Source of the DNA: Glycomyces lechevalierae
GTDB taxonomy: Bacteria > Actinomycetota > Actinomycetes > Mycobacteriales > Micromonosporaceae
Assembly (NCBI RefSeq): GCF_027622945.1
Contig: NZ_JAPZVQ010000011.1
Span: 1-64,000, forward strand
Reading direction: 5' to 3'
Length of the DNA stretch: 64,000 bases
In this document: positions 8,851-17,163 of the stretch, in pieces
Position numbering within the stretch: the first letter of the stretch is position 1
How the letters are laid out: every line of letters starts with the position of its first letter
Position numbers and translations under genes: made by a program
Notes under the pieces: generated by a model
What the model was told of the DNA's origin: nothing
The model's database searches: none
Seen by the model: only the letters and a program-made list of their open reading frames with translations

Positions 8851-10329
8851 TCAGCGGGCCGCGAGCGCGGGGGCCTCGCTCGGTGCCGCCTGGTCTTCGG
8901 GTTCCTTGCGGCGGCGGGCGGGGATCGCGGCGGCGGCGATGCCGGCGAGCAGCATGATGAAGGCGGGCAACAGGAACCAGTTGCCGAGGCGGCCGTAGGC
9001 CGTCTCCACATGGCCGGTCGGAACATCGGCGACGGCGAGCCGCTCGTCCTCGGCGAGGACTGCTCCCGACGCGTCGCTGACGGTCATGAGGCCGATCTGT
9101 CCGGCGCGCACGAGCGAGAATCCTTGCTCCACACCACGAGTGACCGCGACGCGGCTGTGCCACCAGCCGTCCACAGTGAAGTCCAGGGCCGGAGCGAGCA
9201 CGAGTCCGGCGCCCTCGTCGCCGTACTCGGCGATCGTCGCGGTGTGGTCGAGGTCCTTGCAGATCGTCAGCGCCCAGCCCCGGTCGCCGACGAAGACGGG
9301 GCCCGCGTCAGAGGCGGTCATCCAGTCCTCAAGTCCCGGAATGAGGTTCTGCTTGTGGTACTCCCCCGTCGCGGACCCGTCGGCGGGAATCCAGACGGCC
9401 GCGTTGTAGGTGCCCTCGGCGTTCTCGATCGCGAGGCCGAGGACCAGGTCGATGCCGGACCCGGCGGCGAGCGCGGACCAGCGGTCCAGATACGGGGCGG
9501 TCTCCTCGCCCTTGACGTGGAAGATCTTCTCCGAGAGGACCAGCACGTCGAGGTCGTCGGCCGCGGCGAGGTCGGTGATCGCGTCCTGGTAGTCGGCGAA
9601 GAGGGCTTCGGCCTTGTCGGTGTCGACGTCGATGGAGTCCTCGTCGGTCGGCAAAGCGAGCGCCCCGGCGCGGATCGTCTCGCCCTGGTCGACGGGCCGG
9701 GCGAGGCCGTAGACGAGCGTGGCGGCCAGGCCGGCGGCCGCGAGGGCGGCGATGCCGATGCGGGCCTTGCGGACCGGGCCCCGGGCGAGGGCCGTCGCGA
9801 TCGCGGTCGGGACCGCGACGAGGAGGAACGTGAGGCCCCAGATGCCGGTCAGCGAGACGAGCTGGAGGATCGCCGGGTGGCCGGCCTGCGTGTAGGCGAA
9901 GCTCCACCATTCGCCGCCGGCCTCGGCGTTGACGACCGAGCCGACGTATTCGACGGCCACGACCCCGGAAGGCATGGCCAGGAACGCGAACCAGTGGCGG
10001 CCGCGCCGCATCAGGGCCCGGTACAGGAGCGTGACGGCCGTGTACATGCCGGTGAACATGAGCGCCGAGACGACGAGGAACACCGGCGGCATCTCGAGGG
10101 ATTCGGCCAGGTAGCGCCAGATCCGGGCCGTGCCGCCGAGCCAGGCGGCCTCGGTGGCGAGCAGCGCGGTCCAGAAGCCGACGCGCGGCACGGCCAGCAG
10201 CAGCGGGACCGGGGCGATCCACATGAGCCAGGAGACGGGTTCGAGCGCGAACCCGAACGCGAGCATGACGGCCGTCGCGGCGGCGGCGAGGGCCGCCCGC
10301 AGGCGGGGGCGTTCAGGCGAGGATGCCAT
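8851..10329 (-). CDS. Apolipoprotein N-acyltransferase-like membrane nitrilase
   Basis: 492 residues. The first ~210 residues hold about six membrane helices. The C-terminal half is a carbon-nitrogen hydrolase domain with the Glu-Lys-Cys triad visible as E267 (LSEKIF), K326 (EYHKQNLIPG) and C357 (TICKDLD). A final membrane helix lies near 455-475. This is the layout of Lnt, which N-acylates lipoproteins on the outer face of the membrane. The sequence is divergent from canonical Lnt and the true acceptor is uncertain. Its ATG (10329) lies inside the 3' end of the tetR gene (17-base overlap), so the two are translationally coupled, and the TetR probably senses a membrane- or substrate-related signal. 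Confidence 0.8.
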   Translation of the reverse strand: MASSPERPRLRAALAAAATAVMLAFGFALEPVSWLMWIAPVPLLLAVPRVGFWTALLATEAAWLGGTARIWRYLAESLEMPPVFLVVSALMFTGMYTAVTLLYRALMRRGRHWFAFLAMPSGVVAVEYVGSVVNAEAGGEWWSFAYTQAGHPAILQLVSLTGIWGLTFLLVAVPTAIATALARGPVRKARIGIAALAAAGLAATLVYGLARPVDQGETIRAGALALPTDEDSIDVDTDKAEALFADYQDAITDLAAADDLDVLVLSEKIFHVKGEETAPYLDRWSALAAGSGIDLVLGLAIENAEGTYNAAVWIPADGSATGEYHKQNLIPGLEDWMTASDAGPVFVGDRGWALTICKDLDHTATIAEYGDEGAGLVLAPALDFTVDGWWHSRVAVTRGVEQGFSLVRAGQIGLMTVSDASGAVLAEDERLAVADVPTGHVETAYGRLGNWFLLPAFIMLLAGIAAAAIPARRRKEPEDQAAPSEAPALAAR

Positions 10330-10888
10330 TGAGGAGCCTTTCGAGGGAATCGTGGCAGAGGTCGCGGAAGTCCTTGTCGGTCAAGGCGATGCGGCCGCCT
10401 TGGTGGAGGGCGACGAGGCCGTAGACGTTGGCGGTGAGGGCGAGGCCGACCTTCCAGGAGTCGGTCTCGGCGAGGGCGCCGTTCGCGATACCGGCATCGA
10501 TGATGCCGGTGAGCAGGCCGAACAGGCGGGAGCGGCCGCCGCTGAAGTCGTCGGGGAAGGCGCGGGCGCCTTCGCGCGGCTCGATGAACATGAACGCGAA
10601 CTGGCGGGGGCGTTCGAGCGCGAGGTCCACGAGGTCGTCGACGGCGCCGTGCAGGGCCTTGACGGTGTCGGCCGGGATCTCCTTGCGGCTCAAGCGCGCG
10701 AAGGTGTCGTCGAACAGGTCGTCGGCGACCCGCGCGAGCAGCGCCTCGCGGTTCGGGAAGTGCCGGTACACCGCCATCGGCGAAAGCCCCAGGGCGTCCC
10801 CGATCTTGCGCATGCTCACCGCCGCACTCCCGCCGTCGATGACGAGATCCTTTGCGACAGCCGCGATCTGCTCCGTAGTCGAAACCAT
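10313..10888 (-). CDS. TetR-family regulator
   Basis: 191 residues from ATG 10888 (MVSTTEQIAAVAKDLV). An ATG five codons upstream lies within the operator and is less likely. The HTH is SMRKIGDALGLSPMAVYRHF (about 25-44). The C-terminal ligand domain has the TetR_C_13-like WKVGLALTANVYGLVALHQGGR segment. It is first in a coupled operon with the Lnt-like gene. A 38-bp two-tier palindrome overlaps the start codon, so autorepression is strongly suggested. Confidence 0.9.
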   Translation of the reverse strand: MVSTTEQIAAVAKDLVIDGGSAAVSMRKIGDALGLSPMAVYRHFPNREALLARVADDLFDDTFARLSRKEIPADTVKALHGAVDDLVDLALERPRQFAFMFIEPREGARAFPDDFSGGRSRLFGLLTGIIDAGIANGALAETDSWKVGLALTANVYGLVALHQGGRIALTDKDFRDLCHDSLERLLNGILA

Positions 10889-10925
10889 GTTTACACCATA
10901 CACTTTTCTGTGTACGCCGTAAACA
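10888..10925. promoter_or_regulatory. Two-tier palindromic operator overlapping the tetR start
   Basis: Outer arms TGTTTAC (10888-10894) and GTAAACA (10919-10925) and inner arms TACAC (10899-10903) and GTGTA (10910-10914) share the same centre (10906.5). The nested symmetry suggests two TetR dimers bound to overlapping sites. The element covers the start codon and upstream leader of the regulator gene. Confidence 0.75.
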
Positions 10926-11125
10926 CACGGCCCGGAGCGAGCCGCCGGACCCGCCCCACCTGGGAATGTCGGAACCCTGTGTCACGGTGTTGAACCGGGG
11001 GCCCGCGAATTCGTCGGCCGACCAGGCCAACCCGACACGCCCGACCCCGGAGACGCGGCCGCGCCGGCCGCCGCCCGGACGCCAAACGTCCGGACACCGC
11101 ACTCCCAGACGCCGACAACACGAAA

Positions 11126-11161
11126 GCCGGGGCCCGAACGCAGCAGCGTTCGGGCCCCGGC
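11126..11161 (-). terminator. Strong terminator hairpin after the DHA2 transporter gene
   Basis: Perfect 16-bp arms (11126-11141 and 11146-11161) with an AGCA loop, 25 bases past the stop codon of the minus-strand MFS gene. Confidence 0.8.
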
Positions 11162-11185
11162 CTCATCGGTGTGCTGTTGGCGCGC

Positions 11186-12754
11186 TTAGCCGTTCGCCAG
11201 CGCGGGCTCCTCGCCCGCCGGGGTCTCGGCGAGGTCGACGGTCTCGCGCAGGCGCACCGGGCTGAGGAACAGCGCGGCGACGAACCCGGCGGCGGCGATG
11301 CAGGCCGAGATGAGGAACAGGTGCCCGGTCGCGTCCCCGTACGCGGCGCGCACGATCTCGGCGATCGGCGCGGGCATGGCGTCCAGGTTCAGGCTCGAGC
11401 TGCCGGAGCTCGCGGAGGCGTCGATGCCCAAGGCGGCCAGGCCGTCCGCGATCTTGTCGGCGACCTGGTCGGCGAGGACCGCGCCGAGGACGGAGACGCC
11501 GATGGTGCCGCCGAGCGAGCGGAAGAAGGTGATCGCGCCGGAGGCGGCGCCGAGTTCGCGCAGCGGCACCGAGTTCTGGACGACGAGCACGAGGTTCTGC
11601 ATGGACATGCCGACGCCGGTGCCGACGAGGAACATGCCCGCGCCCATGAACACGAGGTTCGTCTCGTGGTCGATGGTGGCGAGCATCGAGAACCCGCCGG
11701 TCAGCACCAGGGTCCCGGCGACGATGTAGGGCTTGACCTTGCCGGAGCGCGAGACGAGGCGGCCGGCGATAGCCGAGGCGATCATGACGCCGAACATCAT
11801 CGGGATGGTGAGCAGGCCCGCTTCGGTGGGCGAGAAGCCGCGCGAGATCTGGAAGTACTGGCCGAGGAAGACCGCGCCGCCGAACATGGCCATGCCGACT
11901 GCGAGGCTCGCGACGGTAGCGAGGGCCGGGTCTCGGCGTTTGAGGACGTGGACGGGGACGACCGGTTCGCGGACCTTGGTCTCGACGAGGACGGCCGAGC
12001 CGAGGAGGGTCACGGAGCCGGCGACCATGACGGCGGTCTGCCAGGAGATCCAGTCGAAGTCGTTGCCCACGAAGGTGACCCAGAGCAGGAGGAGGCTGAC
12101 GCCGGCGGCGATGAGGGTCGCGCCGAGGTAGTCGACCTTGACGTCGGTGCGCTTGGTCTCGGCGAGGTGGAGGGTGCGCGAGAGCATGGCGAACGCGGCG
12201 ATGCAGATCGGGACGGCGAGGAAGAAGCACCACTGCCAGCCGAGCCAGTCGGTGTCGGTGATCGCGCCGCCGAGGAGCGGGCCGCCGACGGTGGAGACGG
12301 CCATGACGCCGCCGAGGTAGCCGTTGTAGCGGCCGCGTTCCTTGGGGCTGACCATGGCGCCGATGATGACCTGGACGAGGACCTGCAGGGCGCCCATGCC
12401 GAGGCCTTGGACGGCGCGGAGGGCGATGAGCTGGCCGGTGTTCTCGACCAGGCCGCACAGGAGCGAGGCGGTCGCGAAGATGACGATCGCGATCTGGAGG
12501 AGGCGCTTCTTGTCGAAGAGGTCGGCGAGCTTGCCCCACACGGGGGTGGAGGCGGTGCTGGCGAGGAGGGTGGCGGTGACGACCCAGGTGTACTGGGACT
12601 GCGTGCCCTCGAGGTCGCCGACGATCTGCGGGAGGGCGACGGAGACGACGGTGGACGAGACCATGGCCGCGAAGAGGACCATGAGCAGGCCGGAGAGTGC
12701 CCTGAGGACTTCGCGGTGGGACATCGGCGCCGGTGCGGCGGTTGCGGCGGTCAA
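11186..12754 (-). CDS. MFS multidrug exporter, DHA2 (EmrB/QacA) family
   Basis: 522 residues with about 14 membrane helices. Recognisable landmarks are the first helix LSGLLMVLFAAMVSSTVVSV, motif A WGKLADLFDKKRLL, and ALRAVQGLGMGALQVLVQ (motif C region). The start is taken as TTG 12754 because AGGAGG sits seven bases upstream. ATG 12724 (MSHREVLRAL) is the alternative. Proton-driven export of toxic cations or antibiotics is the family role. The gene is divergent from a TetR gene across a pair of operator-like repeats, the standard arrangement for a ligand-induced efflux pump. Substrate unknown. Confidence 0.92.
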   Translation of the reverse strand: MTAATAAPAPMSHREVLRALSGLLMVLFAAMVSSTVVSVALPQIVGDLEGTQSQYTWVVTATLLASTASTPVWGKLADLFDKKRLLQIAIVIFATASLLCGLVENTGQLIALRAVQGLGMGALQVLVQVIIGAMVSPKERGRYNGYLGGVMAVSTVGGPLLGGAITDTDWLGWQWCFFLAVPICIAAFAMLSRTLHLAETKRTDVKVDYLGATLIAAGVSLLLLWVTFVGNDFDWISWQTAVMVAGSVTLLGSAVLVETKVREPVVPVHVLKRRDPALATVASLAVGMAMFGGAVFLGQYFQISRGFSPTEAGLLTIPMMFGVMIASAIAGRLVSRSGKVKPYIVAGTLVLTGGFSMLATIDHETNLVFMGAGMFLVGTGVGMSMQNLVLVVQNSVPLRELGAASGAITFFRSLGGTIGVSVLGAVLADQVADKIADGLAALGIDASASSGSSSLNLDAMPAPIAEIVRAAYGDATGHLFLISACIAAAGFVAALFLSPVRLRETVDLAETPAGEEPALANG

Positions 12755-12840
12755 GAGACGGCCTCCTAGGGTGTTGCTGGAGGAGGGCCGAGGGGTCGTT
12801 GAGCCCGGCGGCCGGAGACGTGGTGATCGAGGCGCGGGCG

Positions 12841-12897
12841 TAGTGAACGCAGCGTCTCTTATACCAAGATAGCATTTAGTGAACGCGTCGTTCACTA
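12841..12897. promoter_or_regulatory. Operator region between MFS exporter and TetR
   Basis: A near-perfect palindrome at 12877-12897 has arms TAGTGAACG and CGTTCACTA around CGT. A second copy of the left arm (TAGTGAACGC) lies 36 bp away at 12841-12850 with a degenerate right arm. Between them is an AT-rich patch (TTATACCAAGATAG) suited to -10 elements. This fits a TetR repressing both divergent genes. Confidence 0.75.
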
Positions 12898-12912
12898 CAG
12901 AAGGGATGGCCG

Positions 12913-13512
12913 GTGACCGATTCCACAGCGAGCCGCCGACGCGGCGACGACCTCGAGCGCGCGATCTTCGAGGCCGCCCTGGAGGAGTTGGCCGAGGTCG
13001 GCTATGCGAACCTCCGCATGGAGGCCATCGCCGCCCGCGCCAAAGCGGGCAAGGCGTCCCTGTACAAGCGCTGGCCCGACCGGGCGCACCTCGTGCGCGC
13101 CGCCGCACGCTACAAGGCCACCGAGGTCGAGACCGATTTCGAGCCGAGCGACGACGTGCGCGCGGACTTCGTGCGGGTCATGCGCTACATCGCGGAGTTC
13201 CAGGACGGGCCGTTCGGCGAGGCCATCCGCGGCTGGGTCGGCGAGCTCGGCGCCTCCCCCGCCGACGAGGCCGAGGCCGAGGACCTGCGGCAGCGGATCG
13301 AGACGCCGCGCATCATGGTCTTCGCCAAGATCCTCAAGCACGGCGTCGACCGCGGCGAGGTCCGCCCCGAGGCCCTCCAGCCGCGCGTCGTCAACCTCGC
13401 CCCGAACCTCCTCACCCACTACTTCCTCACCCGCGGCCACGCCGCGCCGCAGCAGGTCATCGACGAGATCCTCGACCAGGTCGTCATGCCCCTGATCGCC
13501 GCCGAACGCTGA
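12913..13512 (+). CDS. TetR-family regulator of the divergent exporter
   Basis: 199 residues starting at GTG 12913, with AAGGG nearby. The HTH reads LRMEAIAARAKAGKASLYKR (about 34-53). The C-terminal domain contains PRVVNLAPNLLTHYFLTRG, as in TetR_C_16-type regulators. The start lies 15 bp from a palindromic operator shared with the DHA2 exporter gene, so it probably represses both itself and the pump. Confidence 0.9.
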   Translation: MTDSTASRRRGDDLERAIFEAALEELAEVGYANLRMEAIAARAKAGKASLYKRWPDRAHLVRAAARYKATEVETDFEPSDDVRADFVRVMRYIAEFQDGPFGEAIRGWVGELGASPADEAEAEDLRQRIETPRIMVFAKILKHGVDRGEVRPEALQPRVVNLAPNLLTHYFLTRGHAAPQQVIDEILDQVVMPLIAAER

Positions 13513-13517
13513 CACGC

Positions 13518-13551
13518 CGAAGGGCCGGACGGTTTCCCCTCCGGCCCTTCG
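13518..13551. terminator. Bidirectional terminator between tetR and rtcB
   Basis: 12-bp arms CGAAGGGCCGGA (13518-13529) and TCCGGCCCTTCG (13540-13551) sit between convergent stop codons at 13512 and 13562. A short T-rich run follows on the plus side. Confidence 0.8.
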
Positions 13552-13561
13552 TCTTCGTTCG

Positions 13562-14749
13562 TCAGCCCTTGACGCAGACGACCTGGCGCAGCCGCGCCAC
13601 GATCTCCACGAGGTCCGACTGTGCGGCCATGACCGCCTCGATGTCCTTGTACGCGCCCGGGATCTCGTCGAGCACGCCCACGTCCTTACGGCACTCCACA
13701 CCCTCGGTCTGGGCGATGAGGTCCTCGGCGGTGAAGCGCTTCTTCGCCGCGTTCCGACTCATCTTCCGGCCGGCGCCGTGGGAAGCCGACTCGTACGCCG
13801 CCCCGTTGCCGAGCCCGCGCACGATGAAGCTCGAAGCGCCCATCGAACCGGGGATGATCCCCATGTCCCCCAGGCCGGCGCGGATCGCGCCCTTGCGGGT
13901 GACCAGCAGCTCCTGGCCGTCGTGGGTCTCCTCGGCGACGTAGTTGTGGTGCACGGAGATCTCGGGCTCGAAGCCGACCTTCGCGAACCGCTTCTTGACG
14001 ACCTGGCGGAACAGCGCCATCATGATCGCCCGGTTGCGGCGCGCGTACTCCTGCGCCCAGAACAGGTCCCGCCGGTAGGCCTCCATCTGCGGCGTGTCCG
14101 CGACGAACACCGCGAGGTCGGGGTCGGGCAGATCCGTGTTGTGCGGCAGACCCTTGGCCTTCTCGATGTGGTGCTGCGCCAGAGCGTTGCCCACGTACCG
14201 GGACCCGGAGTGGAGCATCAGCCACACCGCGCCATCATCGGATAGACACAGTTCGATGAAGTGATTCCCGCCGCCTAGCGTGCCGAGCTGCTTCATCGCC
14301 TTCGCCTCGGCCCGCCGGGCCACCTGAGGCGCGAGTTCGCCGAAGCCCGACCAGAACTCGTGCCAGCCGTGCAGACCCGTCTTGACGTGGCCTGTGTCGA
14401 CCGAGGTCTTGTGCATGGCCTGCCCGACCGGGATCGCCGCCTCGATCGCCGAACGCAGCCGCCCGAGATCGTCGGGCAGGTCGTCAGCGGTCAGCGAGGT
14501 CCGCTGCGCGGTCATCCCGCACCCGATGTCGACGCCCACGGCGGCGGGCGATACCGCCCCGCGCATGGCGATGACGGAACCGACGGTCGCGCCGATGCCG
14601 TAATGCACATCGGGCATGACGGCCACACCGTGGACCCACGGCAGCTTCGCGATGTTGTGGAGCTGTCCGAGCGCTTGCGGCTCGACGGCGTCGACGTCGC
14701 CCCACAGGCGGATTGGAGCCGCTTTGGACTTGAGATCGGTGAACGACAT
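13562..14749 (-). CDS. rtcB: RNA-splicing ligase RtcB
   Basis: 395 residues from ATG 14749, with AGGAG eight bases upstream. RtcB joins 2',3'-cyclic phosphate (or 3'-phosphate) and 5'-OH RNA ends using GTP and Mn2+. Diagnostic motifs are VGVDIGCGM (metal Cys77), LGGGNHFIEL (158-167), LHSGSRYVGN, VHHNYV, GSMGASSFIVRG, and SHGAGR with the guanylylated His324. All metal and GMP-site residues that can be judged by eye are present. No archease gene or RtcR activator is adjacent, so its activation and regulation here are unclear. It may serve tRNA or rRNA repair after ribotoxin cleavage. Confidence 0.95.
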   Translation of the reverse strand: MSFTDLKSKAAPIRLWGDVDAVEPQALGQLHNIAKLPWVHGVAVMPDVHYGIGATVGSVIAMRGAVSPAAVGVDIGCGMTAQRTSLTADDLPDDLGRLRSAIEAAIPVGQAMHKTSVDTGHVKTGLHGWHEFWSGFGELAPQVARRAEAKAMKQLGTLGGGNHFIELCLSDDGAVWLMLHSGSRYVGNALAQHHIEKAKGLPHNTDLPDPDLAVFVADTPQMEAYRRDLFWAQEYARRNRAIMMALFRQVVKKRFAKVGFEPEISVHHNYVAEETHDGQELLVTRKGAIRAGLGDMGIIPGSMGASSFIVRGLGNGAAYESASHGAGRKMSRNAAKKRFTAEDLIAQTEGVECRKDVGVLDEIPGAYKDIEAVMAAQSDLVEIVARLRQVVCVKG

Positions 14750-15006
14750 GGGAGGGGCTCCTTTCGTAGGGGCATTGTGGACAACCGGCCGAGTTGCGAC
14801 GTCAATAGTCCTATGCGCGAAGACGAAAGGGCAATGCATTTATCGACTGGTACGTCGATGGGTTCTCGATCGCGGTCTTGTCGTGGTGGAGGGAGGCAGG
14901 GCGACGACCGCCGCAGTGGGCCGTGTCACAGGCCAATGCGTCACCGATGATTCACGGAGGCCGGCGGAGTCCCTTCTTCGGAACCACCCGAGAAAGGATG
15001 CGACTG

Positions 15007-15669
15007 ATGGCCGACAGGGCAACCCGCCACACCAGAGCCGACAGCCGGGCGCTGTGGAGGATGATCCACGCTGAACGCGCCGCCTTGGCAGACGACCTCG
15101 CCGGGCTCGGCGACCGGCAGTGGGAGACGCAGTCGCTGTGCGAGGAGTTGACCGTGCGCCAGGTGCTGGCGCATCTGACCGCAGGCGCCAGTCTCAGCTG
15201 GAGCCGCTGGATGGCCGGGGTGATCAAGTGCCGGTTCGACTTCGACAAGCAGGTCGCCATGCGCCTGGCGGAGCGGATGGGTCGGACCCCGTCCGAAACG
15301 CTGGAGTCGTTCAAGGGCTCGGTCTCGAACACCAGCCGGGTGATCCCGCTCAAGGCGCTGCTCGGCGAGACCATCGTCCACGGCGAGGACATCCGCCATC
15401 CCCTCGGCGTCGAGCGTGCCTATCCGATGGAGACGATCACGCTCCTCGCCGAGTACTACCGGCAATCGGACTTCGTCGTCGTCGCCAAGAAACGCGTGGC
15501 CGATCTGCACCTGGTGGCCGAGGACGGCCCGTTCACCGCCGGCACCGGACCGATGGTCACCGGCACCACCCTGGCGCTGACGATGGCGATGACAGGTCGC
15601 GCGGCATACTGCGACCAGCTGCAAGGCGATGGCGTCACGCCGCTGCGGGAACGCTGCGCGAGCATGTAA
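15007..15669 (+). CDS. Maleylpyruvate isomerase-family (DinB-like, mycothiol-type) protein
   Basis: 220 residues. ATG 15007 is chosen because GAAAGG lies about nine bases upstream. An ATG at 14998 is possible. The N-terminus ALWRMIHAERAALADDL, then LCEELTVRQVLAHLTAGA and TIVHGEDIRHPLG, match the TIGR03083 / MDMPI_N family, a four-helix DinB-like fold with His metal ligands. Characterised relatives are mycothiol-dependent maleylpyruvate isomerases, and most actinobacterial paralogues are of unknown thiol-transfer function. It stands alone. Confidence 0.8.
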   Translation: MADRATRHTRADSRALWRMIHAERAALADDLAGLGDRQWETQSLCEELTVRQVLAHLTAGASLSWSRWMAGVIKCRFDFDKQVAMRLAERMGRTPSETLESFKGSVSNTSRVIPLKALLGETIVHGEDIRHPLGVERAYPMETITLLAEYYRQSDFVVVAKKRVADLHLVAEDGPFTAGTGPMVTGTTLALTMAMTGRAAYCDQLQGDGVTPLRERCASM

Positions 15670-15709
15670 GCCGGCAGGAACAGTACCGCCGAGACCATCG
15701 AGTCGCTGC

Positions 15710-16357
15710 TCAAGCATGCAAGGGGCCGTTCTCGGGTCCGTAGCCGGCGAGGAAGAGGTCCACTGCCGTCGCCACTGGGGCGGCGTGGCCGTCGGGGTCG
15801 TCGGTGCCGGCCAGCAGGCGGCGGTTCAGCGGGGCGCCGATCACCAGCCAGGTCAACTGCTCGGCGGCGAGGTGCGGATCGGGCGCGCGCAGGCGGCCGC
15901 GGTCGGCGAGGGCGCGCAGGGTCTCAGCCAAGGCGCGGATGTTGCGCTCCCAGCTGTCTTCGAGGTAGGCCGCCGCGACCTCGGGGAGGCGCTCGGCCTC
16001 GCTCGTCACGAGGCGGCGCATCCGCAGCACCTCGCGGCCGAGGATGCCCGCGCGCATGATCTCGGCCAGGGCGATCAGGCCCTCCCGCGTGTCCTCGGCC
16101 GACTCGAGGCGCTGGAGGTGGGGGCGCATCGCGTCGCGGCCGGCGTCGGCCCAGGCCCGGACGATCGCGGCGAACAGCGCGTCCTTCGAGGGGTGCTCGC
16201 GGTAGAGGGACGCCTTCGAGATCTGGGCACGCGCGGCGATCGCGTCCATGGTCGTGCCGGCGTAGCCGTGTTCGAGGAACACCGCGCGGGCGGTGTCGAG
16301 CAGGTCGGTGCCGGTCCGGCCGGAAGGGCGGCCGCGGCGGCGCGTCTCGGGAGGCAT
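15710..16357 (-). CDS. TetR-family regulator
   Basis: 215 residues. An RRRGRPSGRTG tail precedes the TetR HTH (TMDAIAARAQISKASLYREH, about 36-55). The C-terminal domain (RMRRLVTSEAERLPEVAAAYLEDSWERN) is the TetR_C_7 / AefR-like type. It is divergent from a DUF1761 membrane protein across three AGTACT motifs, so it likely represses that gene and itself. Confidence 0.9.
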   Translation of the reverse strand: MPPETRRRGRPSGRTGTDLLDTARAVFLEHGYAGTTMDAIAARAQISKASLYREHPSKDALFAAIVRAWADAGRDAMRPHLQRLESAEDTREGLIALAEIMRAGILGREVLRMRRLVTSEAERLPEVAAAYLEDSWERNIRALAETLRALADRGRLRAPDPHLAAEQLTWLVIGAPLNRRLLAGTDDPDGHAAPVATAVDLFLAGYGPENGPLHA

Positions 16358-16368
16358 GGCGCGATTTT

Positions 16369-16422
16369 AGTACTTGACCGGACTGAAAAATGGAGTAGGC
16401 TCTTTCAGTACTAGACAGTACT
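16369..16422 (+). promoter_or_regulatory. Promoter with three AGTACT operator motifs
   Basis: A sigma-70-like promoter faces the DUF1761 gene: TTGACC (16374-16379), 16-bp spacer, TAGGCT (16396-16401). The palindromic hexamer AGTACT occurs at 16369-16374, overlapping the -35 box, and twice downstream at 16407-16412 and 16417-16422. The placement fits repression by the divergent TetR. Confidence 0.6.
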
Positions 16423-16436
16423 CAAATGGAGCCGTC

Positions 16437-16814
16437 ATGATCCTCGCCATCGCCGCAGCCACCGTCGCCTCGTTCGTGTTCAGCGCGGCGCTGTACGCCT
16501 CCCGGCCGGTCGCCGAGCTCGTGCGGCGCCACAGCACCCCGCGCCCGGGCGTGCCCGTCGCCGTCCAGATGGGCGCGGTGCTCGCCCGCAGCCTCGTCGC
16601 CGCCTTCCTGCTCCTCGGCCTCATGCAGGCGGCAGGGTGGGAAGGGGCCGGCGCGGGGGCCCTGCTCGGGCTGGCACTGGGCGCGCTGCCGGCGGCCATC
16701 CTCTCGGGCGCCATCGTCCACGAAGGCGTCCCCGTGGTCCTCGCCGCCGTCCACGCCCTCGACTGGGTCGTGAAGCTGACCGTCATCGGCGCGCTCGTCG
16801 GCCTGCTCGCCTGA
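16437..16814 (+). CDS. DUF1761-family membrane protein
   Basis: 125 residues from ATG 16437. Four membrane helices are visible, beginning [20 protein letters not shown] and ending [15 protein letters not shown]. The length and the first helix match DUF1761, a family without known function. It lies divergent from a TetR gene and 25 bases upstream of a DUF1905 gene, probably in one operon with it. Confidence 0.75.
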   Translation: MILAIAAATVASFVFSAALYASRPVAELVRRHSTPRPGVPVAVQMGAVLARSLVAAFLLLGLMQAAGWEGAGAGALLGLALGALPAAILSGAIVHEGVPVVLAAVHALDWVVKLTVIGALVGLLA

Positions 16815-16839
16815 ACCGCGCACTCGTCAAGGAGGAACC

Positions 16840-17121
16840 ATGCCCGAAGGACCGCTCGACCTCGAATTCACCGCCACGCTCGGCAAGGCCCGGCCCGGCG
16901 ACACCTGGACCTGCGTCCAGATGCCCGACTCCGCCGAAGTCTTCGGCACGCGCGGCCTCGTCAAGGTCTCCGGCACCATCGACGGCGTCCCCTTCCGCGG
17001 CGCCTTCATGGCGCTCGGGGACGGCACCCACAAGCTCCCCGTCGCCGCCGCGGTCCGCAAGGCCATCGGCAAGACGGATGGGGACCCGGTGCGTGTGCAC
17101 CTCACCCGGCGGCTGAACTGA
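16840..17121 (+). CDS. DUF1905-family protein
   Basis: 93 residues. The chain [20 protein letters not shown], then [20 protein letters not shown] and [17 protein letters not shown], follows the DUF1905 beta-barrel pattern that often accompanies YdeI-like domains. AAGGAGG precedes the ATG. It is likely cotranscribed with the upstream DUF1761 gene under TetR control. Biochemical role unknown. Confidence 0.85.
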   Translation: MPEGPLDLEFTATLGKARPGDTWTCVQMPDSAEVFGTRGLVKVSGTIDGVPFRGAFMALGDGTHKLPVAAAVRKAIGKTDGDPVRVHLTRRLN

Positions 17122-17163
17122 ACCCGCGCCGACGCCGTGCCGCGGCGCTGCCGAAGGGCGGCG

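Noticed and set aside
14841-14858. ATCGAC-N6-GTCGAT inverted repeat upstream of rtcB
   Set aside because: Six-base arms in GC-rich DNA are expected by chance, and no promoter could be tied to it.
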